The position numbers were made by a program, and so were the translations under genes. Below are positions 55,497 to 62,840 of a stretch of 64,000 bases of DNA, piece after piece; positions within the stretch are counted from its first letter, which is position 1; each line of letters starts with the position of its first letter. The notes under the pieces were generated by a model. It had not been told where the DNA came from. It did not search any database and was given only the letters and a program-made list of their open reading frames with translations. The stretch covers positions 2,046,001 to 2,110,000 of the forward strand of contig NZ_CP013380.1 of the NCBI RefSeq assembly GCF_001513745.1, given 5' to 3'. This stretch comes from Burkholderia humptydooensis (GTDB lineage: Bacteria; Pseudomonadota; Gammaproteobacteria; Burkholderiales; Burkholderiaceae).

Positions 55497-58283
55497 ATGG
55501 AAAAAAACATGCGCCCATTCTGGGAAAAATCGCTGACGGCACGCATCGTCGCGATCCTTTGCTGCGCGATGGTTTTGTTCTGGATGTTGTCCGAAGCAAT
55601 CAGCTTTTACTACCGCTACCAGGGGACGCAAAGCGAACTGCGCGATGTGCTGAGCTGGGAGCTCAAGGAGGTCGTCGGTCGCGAGAATCGTCGCTTCGAC
55701 GATGCGCAGCACCATACGCGTGCGCTGCTGTGGGTCTGGAAGACCCTGAACCAGCGCCTGACCACGCTCGATCCGGCGGCCGAACCGTCGCCGCACACGA
55801 TGTTCGTCTCGTTTCCCGACGCGCGCGGCGACGCGGCGCTGGTCCGTCGTGCGCGGGAGATCCTCGGGATCTTCGGCGACGCGGATCCGGAGAGCCGTCG
55901 CGACGCGTTCCTGCTGCTGCCGACGGAAGGCATCGTGCTGTATCGCGCGGCGGAAGCCAGCGCCGCCGACATGCAGCGCAAGCTCACCATGCTGATGTCG
56001 CTGCGCGGCGCCGCTCAGGCGGGCGGCGACATGCGCTGGAGCGACGCGCACCGGGATTCGCACGGCTTCGTGCAGGTTGCCGCAACTGCGATCGATCGCG
56101 AATCGGGCGTGATGGCCGGCCAGAATGTGCGCATCGGCGATCTGTCGCAGTTCAGCAAGGAACTGCATCTCGATCGCGAGCCGCGTTTCGTGCTGCGCTC
56201 CGCGCAGGGCGAACTGCTGTGGTCCGACGGCGAGGTGCCCACCGACCTGAACCGGGCGCTGGACCAACTGCCGATGTGCGCGCAGAGCTATTCGCGGCGC
56301 GTCAACAACCAATACGTAGTGTGCATGCCGCTCGATGGTCCGCACTGGCAGCTCGCGGTGATTTTCCCGGCGGCGGCCGTCACCGACAAGGTGATGATCT
56401 TGCTGCGCCAGACCGTGCCGTGGACGCTCGTGATGCAGCTATGGCTCATCGTCGTGGTGTTCCAGATCCTGCAGTGGCAACTGGGACGGCCGCTCAGGCT
56501 GATCGTCGAGACCATCGACGCGCAGCGCGACGGCGACTGGGGCCGCCGGCTGCCCGCGCGCCACGACGACGAGCTCGGGCGGATCGCGCGCGCGTACAAC
56601 ACCTTGCTCAGCACGCTGAACGCGTACCACAAGACCTTGGAGAACAAGGTCGACGAGCGCACCCGCGAGCTGAACGAGGCGAAGCGCATGGCGGAGTCGG
56701 CGAATCACAGCAAGAGCGAGCACATCGCGAGCATCAGCCATGAGATCCGCACGCCGCTGAACGGCATCATGGGCGCGCTTGCGCTGCTCGCGCGCAGCCA
56801 GTTGCAGCCGCGCCAGCAGGAGCTGGTCGGCGTCGCGCAGCAGTCATCCGGCTACCTGCTCGGGATCGTCAACAACGTGCTCGACTATTCGCGCATCGAG
56901 GCTGGCCACCTGGAGCTGGCCTACGAACAGACGCAACTGCTGCCGCTGCTCGACCAGGCAATGCTGACGATCCACCTGCGCGCGAACGAGAAGCATCTCA
57001 CGCTATCGACCTTCGTCGCGCCCGACGTGCCGCAGCAGATCTGGCTCGATGCGCTGCGGGTGCGGCAGATCCTCATCAACCTGCTCGGCAATGCGGTCAA
57101 GTTCACCGATTTCGGCAGCATCCGCCTCGTCGTCGAGCGGCGCGGCAATCGGCTCGCGATGATCGTGGAGGATACGGGCAAAGGCATCCCGCCGTCGTAC
57201 CAGCTCGACATCTTCAAGCCGTTCGTGCAGGTGCGCGCGCACGACAGCGGCAACGGGCTCGGCCTGCCGATCGCATCGCGGCTCGCGAACCTGATGAACG
57301 GCGAGATCCTGATGAGCAGCCAGCTCGGGCGCGGCACCCAGTTCACCGTGCTGCTGCCCCTGCAGCGCGGCGAGGTTGCGCCGACGCCGCTCGCGGGCAG
57401 TGTGACGGCGCCCGCGACGCTGCACGCGCAATTGCGCAGTTGGGGGCTGGAGCCCGTCGACGGCGACAATCCGCTCCTGGCGATGCCGGAGCTGTGCTAC
57501 CTGCCCGGCAAGCTCTACCGCAGCATCGCGCAGGTGCTGCGCGGCGAGGCGGTGCAGGACGATGCGCGGCCGACGGCGATGTGCCCGTGGACGCTCAAGG
57601 TGCTCGTCGTCGACGACGTCGCCGTCAATCGCGACATCGTCGGCAAGATGCTGCGCGAACTCGGCCACCAGTGCCAGGCGGCGGCCTCGGGCGAGCGGGC
57701 GCTCGCGCTGGGCCGCACCCAGGTGTTCGATCTCGTGCTGATGGACGTGCGGATGCCGGACCTGGACGGGATGGCGACCACGCGCCGCTGGCGTCATGCG
57801 GACGAGCGGGTCCTCGATCCCGACACGCCGATCGTGGCGCTGACGGCCAATGCGATGCCCACGGAACACGAGCGAGCGCGGCAGGCGGGAATGAACGCCT
57901 ATCTGACCAAGCCCGTGTCGCTCGAACAGATGGCGGCCACGCTGAACCAGGTGGCCGCCACGCAGCTCGCGCGCGGCATGGAGCTCGCGCCCAATGCGAT
58001 AGCGAACATGCCGCTCCTGGACTGGAACGACCAGATGATGCGCGATCAACTGCACAAGACGCTCAAGGAGCTGCACCAGCAGGCGGAAGTGGCGTGGCAC
58101 GCGAAGGATACCGAAGGCATCCTGAACATTCTGCATTCGCTCAAGGGCTGCGCGGGGCAAGGCGGGCTCGATCTCGTGCGCGAGGGCATCGAGCAGCAGG
58201 AGCGGCAGATCCGCTCGGGCCGCTGGGTCAGCCGCCGCGACCTGAGCGACCTGGCCGAGCTGATCGCGCTTCAGTTCACCTGA
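55497..58283 (+). CDS. Hybrid sensor kinase, SsrA-like
   Basis: Hybrid kinase of 928 residues. Membrane segments (about 15-37 and 300-325) flank a periplasmic sensor domain, followed by HAMP, the dimerisation domain (His415 in SISHEIRTPLNGIMG), the ATPase domain (INLLGNAVKFTD, EDTGKGIP, GLGLPIASRL), a receiver (Asp750 in VLMDVRMPDLDG) and a C-terminal HPt domain (His880 in LHSLKGCAG). This domain order and the neighbouring NarL-type regulator match SsrA-SsrB of Salmonella SPI-2. The start ATG 55497 is preferred; TTG 55494 and ATG 55509 are alternatives. It presumably switches on the T3SS in a host or plant compartment. Confidence 0.92.
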   Translation: MEKNMRPFWEKSLTARIVAILCCAMVLFWMLSEAISFYYRYQGTQSELRDVLSWELKEVVGRENRRFDDAQHHTRALLWVWKTLNQRLTTLDPAAEPSPHTMFVSFPDARGDAALVRRAREILGIFGDADPESRRDAFLLLPTEGIVLYRAAEASAADMQRKLTMLMSLRGAAQAGGDMRWSDAHRDSHGFVQVAATAIDRESGVMAGQNVRIGDLSQFSKELHLDREPRFVLRSAQGELLWSDGEVPTDLNRALDQLPMCAQSYSRRVNNQYVVCMPLDGPHWQLAVIFPAAAVTDKVMILLRQTVPWTLVMQLWLIVVVFQILQWQLGRPLRLIVETIDAQRDGDWGRRLPARHDDELGRIARAYNTLLSTLNAYHKTLENKVDERTRELNEAKRMAESANHSKSEHIASISHEIRTPLNGIMGALALLARSQLQPRQQELVGVAQQSSGYLLGIVNNVLDYSRIEAGHLELAYEQTQLLPLLDQAMLTIHLRANEKHLTLSTFVAPDVPQQIWLDALRVRQILINLLGNAVKFTDFGSIRLVVERRGNRLAMIVEDTGKGIPPSYQLDIFKPFVQVRAHDSGNGLGLPIASRLANLMNGEILMSSQLGRGTQFTVLLPLQRGEVAPTPLAGSVTAPATLHAQLRSWGLEPVDGDNPLLAMPELCYLPGKLYRSIAQVLRGEAVQDDARPTAMCPWTLKVLVVDDVAVNRDIVGKMLRELGHQCQAAASGERALALGRTQVFDLVLMDVRMPDLDGMATTRRWRHADERVLDPDTPIVALTANAMPTEHERARQAGMNAYLTKPVSLEQMAATLNQVAATQLARGMELAPNAIANMPLLDWNDQMMRDQLHKTLKELHQQAEVAWHAKDTEGILNILHSLKGCAGQGGLDLVREGIEQQERQIRSGRWVSRRDLSDLAELIALQFT

Positions 58284-58299
58284 AGCGGCGCGCCCCGTC

Positions 58300-58953
58300 T
58301 CAATTCAAGCCGAGACGGTGCGCCCAGTTCGTGAGGTCCGCCGCGTTGTGCGCGTCGAGCTTGCGCATCAGGTTCAGGCGATGCGTCTCGACCGTCTTGA
58401 TCGTGATGGTCAGGCGCTCGGCCACGTCGCGATTGCGGCATCCCTCGGCGATCAGCTTGAGCACCTGACGCTCGCGCGGCGTGAGCGCGACCTCCGCGGG
58501 GGCGGCGGACGGCGTGCCGAGCTGCGCGGCGTTCAGCGCCGGATCGAGCGCGGTATGGCCGCGCCAGACCTTCCACAGCGTTTCCAGCAACACCTGCTGC
58601 GAACTGTTCTTCAGCACGTAGCCGTTCGCGCCCGCGAGCAGCGCGGCGCTCGCGCGATGCTCGGCGGTGTCGGCCGTCATCACGACGATACCGAGGTCCG
58701 ACCAGCGGCGGCGCAACTGATGAATCACGTCGATGCCGCTCATCCCGGGCAGGCCGAGATCGAGCAGCACGATATGCGGCGCATGGCGCTGGCACGCCGC
58801 ATAGACCTCGAGGCCGTCCTCGACTTCCGCGACGACCTTCAGCGGCGGCGCGGCGTCGAGCAGGTTCTTCAGCCCCAACCGCACGACCGGATGATCTTCG
58901 ACGATCAGGATGCGGACTTCGGCGGGAATAGCGGTATGAGTGACGACGGGCAT
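58300..58953 (-). CDS. NarL-family response regulator, SsrB-like
   Basis: Regulator of 217 residues. The receiver contains the phospho-acceptor Asp65 in VLLDLGLPGMSG, VVMTADTAEH and the conserved Lys in GYVLKNSS. The C-terminal LuxR/GerE helix-turn-helix is LTPRERQVLKLIAEGCRNRD and TIKTVETHRLNLMRKL. The gene is convergent with the hybrid kinase gene (16 bases apart) and divergent from the spiC-sctC-sctD operon, so it probably receives phosphate from the kinase and activates both T3SS operons. A strong palindrome lies in its divergent promoter region. Confidence 0.92.
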   Translation of the reverse strand: MPVVTHTAIPAEVRILIVEDHPVVRLGLKNLLDAAPPLKVVAEVEDGLEVYAACQRHAPHIVLLDLGLPGMSGIDVIHQLRRRWSDLGIVVMTADTAEHRASAALLAGANGYVLKNSSQQVLLETLWKVWRGHTALDPALNAAQLGTPSAAPAEVALTPRERQVLKLIAEGCRNRDVAERLTITIKTVETHRLNLMRKLDAHNAADLTNWAHRLGLN

Positions 58954-59030
58954 GGTGGAGTCAGCATGGGATCGAGGGGCGGCCCGCCTCGACTTATTTT
59001 GGAATTCAGGTGATCACCGGATCGATCTTA

Positions 59031-59055
59031 TCAAGATTTATCGTAAAAATCTTGA
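59031..59055. promoter_or_regulatory. Perfect 9-bp palindrome before the spiC-sctC operon
   Basis: TCAAGATTT (59031-59039) and AAATCTTGA (59047-59055) are perfect inverted copies separated by seven bases in an AT-rich island between the SsrB-like gene and the spiC-like gene. It ends three bases before the ATG at 59059. It could be the operator of the response regulator or an RNA hairpin controlling translation of the first gene. Confidence 0.55.
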
Positions 59056-59058
59056 TGC

Positions 59059-59475
59059 ATGAATGAAACGATTTTGATGGAATTTCCGCCTGCATTGTTG
59101 CGTCTGGAAACGGTTTCAGCCGGGGTCTGGCGGCAGGGTCGCTGGTCGATGACGATCGACGGCATCGCCGGCTGGTGTGTGGCCACGGCGGTGCCGCCTG
59201 GCGTATGCGTCGGCTGCCAGGTCGACGTCGCGCCCATCGACGGCCGCTGGCTCGAGCAGGCGTGTCTCTGGCTGATGTCGCTGCGCGGCGAGACAGACGA
59301 TGCGCTGTGGCTCGACGCCGCGAACGCGCTGGTGTTCGTGCGCCGCCACGATATCGCGGCGGGCTCCGCCGCGCTGCGCGCAAGCCTCGAACAGCAGATC
59401 GCGATCGCGCGCTGGCTGGGCGCGCATCATGCGGCGCTCAAGGAAGCGCCGCGTGCGGCATGGAGACCGGCATGA
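59059..59475 (+). CDS. SpiC/SsaB-like T3SS gatekeeper-complex protein
   Basis: Protein of 138 residues directly before sctC, where ssaB/spiC lies in SPI-2 (about 133 residues there). From memory of SpiC, the segment RWSMTIDGIAGW and the C-terminal helix LEQQIAIARWLGAHHAALK line up with it. SpiC acts with SsaM and SsaL in controlling the order of secretion. No clear ribosome binding site precedes ATG 59059, and the palindrome ends just before it. ATG 59077 is an alternative start. The stop overlaps the sctC start (ATGA). Confidence 0.65.
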   Translation: MNETILMEFPPALLRLETVSAGVWRQGRWSMTIDGIAGWCVATAVPPGVCVGCQVDVAPIDGRWLEQACLWLMSLRGETDDALWLDAANALVFVRRHDIAAGSAALRASLEQQIAIARWLGAHHAALKEAPRAAWRPA

Positions 59476-60986
59476 AGCGGCGCGCCAGCCGTTTTCGCGC
59501 CGCGTCGCGCGCGCTTCTCGTCGGCTGCCTGCTCGCGCACGCCGCGCCGGCGCCGGCGAAAGCGATTCCGACTGCGGGAATCGCCCCGTTTTTCCTGAGC
59601 ACGCGCGGCATGAAGTTGTCCGACGTGCTGCGCGACCTCGGCGCGAACTATCGCACGCCGGTGGTCGTCAGCCCGAAGATAGACGGATCGTTCATCGGAT
59701 CCGTGGACGCCCGCACGCCGGAAGCGGCGCTTGACCGACTTGCGCGCCTCTATCAGCTCGCCTGGTACTACGACGGTCTCACCCTGTACGTGTATCGCGC
59801 GCAGGAGGTGTCGAGCGCGCTGATCACGCCGGACTATCTGGCGCCGTCGACCCTGATCGAGCAACTGCGCGCGGCGGGGCTGCTCGATAGCAGGCAATGC
59901 TTCTTGCAGGCGATTCCCGCATCGAACGCCATCGAGGCGCGGGGCGTGCCAATCTGCATCGAGCGCGTCACCCAGTTCGCGAAGCGGCTCGACGAGCAGA
60001 CCATCCACCACGCGCAGAATCAGGAGTCGGTGAAGCTGTTTCCGCTGCAGTACGCGACCGCCACCGATTCCCGCTACGCCTATCGGTCGCAGCAGGTGGT
60101 CGTGCCGGGCGTGGTGTCGGTCCTGAAGGACATGGCGCAGGGGCGTGCGCTGCCCTTGAAGGACAACCAGGGGCAGCAGCCGGCGAGCGACCGCCTGCTG
60201 CCGATGTTCGCTGCCGATGCGCGCCAAAATGCCGTGATCGTGCGCGACAAAGAGACGAACATGAAGCTCTACGGCGACCTGATCGCGCAACTCGATCGCA
60301 AGCCGAAGCTCGTCGAGATCTCGGTCGCGATCATCGACGTCAACGCGCAGGATCTGAGCATGCTCGGGGTCGACTGGTCGGCGTCGGCGCGCATCGGCGG
60401 CGGCTCGGTGAGCTTCAATAGCGGCGGCGAACCGGATTCCGGCAGCTTCTCGACTGTGGTGTCGAACACCGGGCAGTTCATGGTCCGGCTGAGCGCGCTG
60501 GAGCAGAACGCGAAGGCGCAGATCCTGTCGCGACCTTCCGTCGTCACGCTCGACAACATGCAGGCGGTGCTGGATCGCAACATCACGTTCTATACGAAGG
60601 TCAGCGCCGAGCGTGTCGCGAAGCTCGAATCGATCTCGACCGGTTCGCTGCTGCGGGTCACGCCGCGCGTGATCGGCGATCCCGGCAAGCAGGAAATCAT
60701 GTTGACGCTGATGGTTCAGGACGGCCGACAGACCGGTGCGCTCAGCAAGCAGGAGCCGCTGCCGCAGACGCTGAACTCGGAAATCGCCACGCATGCGCTG
60801 CTCAAGGAAGGGCAGGCGTTGTTGCTCGGCGGCTTCGTGCAGGACGAGCTGAGCGAGGGTGAACGGAAGATCCCGCTCCTGGGCGACATTCCGTTGCTCG
60901 GAAATCTGTTCAAGATGCGCCACAAGAACCAGCGCCACACGGTGCGGCTGTTCCTGATCAAGGCTGAACCCTGGCTGCAGGCATGA
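59472..60986 (+). CDS. sctC: T3SS outer membrane secretin SctC (SsaC family)
   Basis: Secretin of 504 residues with a signal peptide (cleavage about residue 31), the N-terminal N0/N1 domains (MKLSDVLRDLGANYRTPVVV) and the C-terminal secretin domain (AQILSRPSVVTLDNMQAVL, then LLLGGFVQDELSEGERKIPL with GDIPLLGNLFK). It forms the outer-membrane ring. The start at 59472 has GGAG six bases upstream and overlaps the preceding stop; ATG 59460 is an alternative. The length agrees with SsaC (about 497 residues), which is shorter than YscC. Confidence 0.95.
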   Translation: MKRRASRFRAASRALLVGCLLAHAAPAPAKAIPTAGIAPFFLSTRGMKLSDVLRDLGANYRTPVVVSPKIDGSFIGSVDARTPEAALDRLARLYQLAWYYDGLTLYVYRAQEVSSALITPDYLAPSTLIEQLRAAGLLDSRQCFLQAIPASNAIEARGVPICIERVTQFAKRLDEQTIHHAQNQESVKLFPLQYATATDSRYAYRSQQVVVPGVVSVLKDMAQGRALPLKDNQGQQPASDRLLPMFAADARQNAVIVRDKETNMKLYGDLIAQLDRKPKLVEISVAIIDVNAQDLSMLGVDWSASARIGGGSVSFNSGGEPDSGSFSTVVSNTGQFMVRLSALEQNAKAQILSRPSVVTLDNMQAVLDRNITFYTKVSAERVAKLESISTGSLLRVTPRVIGDPGKQEIMLTLMVQDGRQTGALSKQEPLPQTLNSEIATHALLKEGQALLLGGFVQDELSEGERKIPLLGDIPLLGNLFKMRHKNQRHTVRLFLIKAEPWLQA

Positions 60987-62191
60987 CGACACGCAAGCTC
61001 AGATGGCTGAACGGCCCGCTCGCCGGGCACCCGTTCGTGCTGCCCGACGGGCCGCTGCGAATCGGCGGCGCCGACGCGGATCTCGCGATGGTGCTCGACG
61101 ACGAGGCGAGCGCCGTGCTGAACGTGGGCGCGGACGGCGTGACGGTGTCGCCGGGCGTACCGGTGTGGGTCGCCGGGGCGCGCTGGGATGTCGCGATGCC
61201 GTTGCCGGAGCACGTGGTCGTGGATCTCGCGGGGCTGGCATTCATCGTGGGCGGCGCCGACGATCCGCTGCCGGCGGTGCAGGTCCCGCCGCGCCAAGCA
61301 TCACGCGCGCGGGGACCGAATGGCGTGCATGCGGCCGGCGCGCTCGCGTGCGCCGGCCTGCTGGGCGCGCTCGCGTTGGCGCTGTGGCAGCCGGCCCCGG
61401 TGCGTGCGCCCGATCTCGACGCCTGGCTCGCCGCGCGACTGCGTGAGCCTGCGCTGCACGGCCTGCAGGCGAAGCGGGAGCCGGACGGTACGGTGGGATT
61501 GAGCGGATCGTGCGCGCGCAGCGAGGCAGTCGGGCAACTGCGCGGCGAGCTGCGCGCACGCGGCGTACATGTGCGCGATACCAGCCAGTGCGCGGATACG
61601 CTGCGCGGCAGCGTCAAGGACGTGCTGATGTTGAACGGCTACCGCGACATCGACGTGCGCAGCACGGATGCACCGGGGGCGGTCGAGATTCATGGCGCGA
61701 TCGCGGCCGACGGCCACTGGCGGCGCACCGTCGCACAGCTGCAGGCGGTGCCCGGGCTGCGGAGCTGGCACGTGATCAACGATCGCGCGCAACAGTTCGA
61801 GCGCCTGCTGGACGCACTGTCGGAGGCTGATGTGCTCGACGGCATCGGCGTCTCGCTGGCCGGTCGGACGCTGATGGTGAGCGGTAAGCTTGACGCGGGC
61901 AAGACGGCCGCGCTGAATGCGGCCGTCGAGGCGTTCAATCAGGGCGGCGCGGATGGCTTCACGGCGATCTACGACGCGATTCCCGCCGTCGACGCCGCGC
62001 AGTCGCTGTTGCCCGCGCCGGTGGTGACGGTCGGCGGCCAGGCGCATTCGATCTATGTCGTGCTCGCGAACGGCATGCGCCTGCAGGTGGGCGGCGTGCT
62101 GCCGAACGGCTATGCGATCGTCCGCCTGAGCCGGCGCGCGATCAGCCTGCGCAACGGAGAACATCTGGTGTCGATCCCGTTCGATGTGTGA
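60983..62191 (+). CDS. sctD: T3SS inner membrane ring protein SctD (SsaD family)
   Basis: Protein of 402 residues. An N-terminal FHA-like cytoplasmic domain (KLRWLNGPLAGHPFVLPDG, with LRIGGADADLAM), one membrane segment (about residues 116-134) and periplasmic ring-building modules follow (LSGSCARSEAVGQLRGELRA, VEIHGAIAADGHWRR). Length and layout match SsaD/YscD. It forms the outer ring of the inner-membrane base. The start overlaps the sctC stop (ATGA). Confidence 0.9.
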   Translation: MTTRKLRWLNGPLAGHPFVLPDGPLRIGGADADLAMVLDDEASAVLNVGADGVTVSPGVPVWVAGARWDVAMPLPEHVVVDLAGLAFIVGGADDPLPAVQVPPRQASRARGPNGVHAAGALACAGLLGALALALWQPAPVRAPDLDAWLAARLREPALHGLQAKREPDGTVGLSGSCARSEAVGQLRGELRARGVHVRDTSQCADTLRGSVKDVLMLNGYRDIDVRSTDAPGAVEIHGAIAADGHWRRTVAQLQAVPGLRSWHVINDRAQQFERLLDALSEADVLDGIGVSLAGRTLMVSGKLDAGKTAALNAAVEAFNQGGADGFTAIYDAIPAVDAAQSLLPAPVVTVGGQAHSIYVVLANGMRLQVGGVLPNGYAIVRLSRRAISLRNGEHLVSIPFDV

Positions 62192-62216
62192 GACGACGAA
62201 CTTTGAGGACAAGGCG

Positions 62217-62414
62217 ATGGTGCGATTGACGCGTCTGGAAGACGAACTGGCGGCCGACACGTGCGGCGAACGGCGAGATGCGTGCCTTGCATCCCTGCGC
62301 GAGCCCGTGGCCGGAGCGCACGACCGGGCGGCGACGCCGGAACTGGACGAGGCGCGCCGCGCGGCGATCGAGGTGATCGAGCGACTGTGGGCGCGCTATC
62401 ACAATCGGCCGTGA
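62217..62414 (+). CDS. SsaE/SctE-like needle co-chaperone
   Basis: Small protein of 65 residues following sctD, in the place of ssaE in SPI-2. It starts MVRLTRLEDELAAD, close to the LTRLED start that I recall for SsaE, and ends in an amphipathic helix (ARRAAIEVIERLWARYH). YscE/SsaE-type proteins hold the needle subunit or other early substrates in the cytoplasm. ATG 62217 follows GAGG by eight bases. An upstream ATG at 62184 overlapping sctD would add 11 non-conserved residues. Confidence 0.7.
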   Translation: MVRLTRLEDELAADTCGERRDACLASLREPVAGAHDRAATPELDEARRAAIEVIERLWARYHNRP

Positions 62415-62840
62415 TAGTGCGCGCGACGTGACGGTCGGCCCCGCGATGCGACGGCGCGCATGCGCCGCGCATCCGGCGAGACAAAGCTCCTCCGCGTCGA
62501 TCGCCCGACCGCTGGCGGCACGGAGGCTGCCGGTCGGGACGCGCCCACGTGAGGTCGTGCGCGAAGGGCGGCGCGGGCCGCTGCAACGCCCATCGCGTAT
62601 CGGCAGGCTGACGAATCTCAAGGCGATGGGTTGCATCGTGCGTTTCCGGTCCGGTTCATGTCGATGCGACGCATTCTGGCGAATCGATGCGCGGCGGCTT
62701 CGGAAAAACCGTCGTTTCTGTCGGAAGCGGTACGCGCTCACGTAACTGATAGAGACTGAAAAGATACAGAAGCGGAGTTGATTTGACGCAGCGACAATCG
62801 AGCCGGTACTTCATGGCTTATTACGATTGCGAGGTGAACG
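62415..62840. other. Intergenic region before the putative secreted protein
   Basis: About 425 bases without a convincing gene. A 105-codon plus-strand frame (62428-62745) is Arg/Cys-rich and lacks a ribosome binding site, so I do not call it. The last 90 bases are less GC-rich and hold a candidate promoter. In SPI-2 this position is taken by sseA, but no SseA-like chaperone was recognised here. Confidence 0.4.
62783..62812 (+). promoter_or_regulatory. Candidate sigma-70-type promoter
   Basis: TTGACG (62783-62788) is followed after 18 bases by TACTTC (62807-62812), a good -35 with a weak -10. GAGG lies in the leader before the ATG at 62841. It would allow the last gene to be transcribed apart from the sctC-sctD operon. 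Confidence 0.35.

Noticed and set aside
62428..62745. 105-codon plus-strand frame after the ssaE-like gene
   Set aside because: Considered as an SseA-like chaperone, but it is Arg/Cys-rich, lacks a ribosome binding site and shows no coiled-coil pattern.
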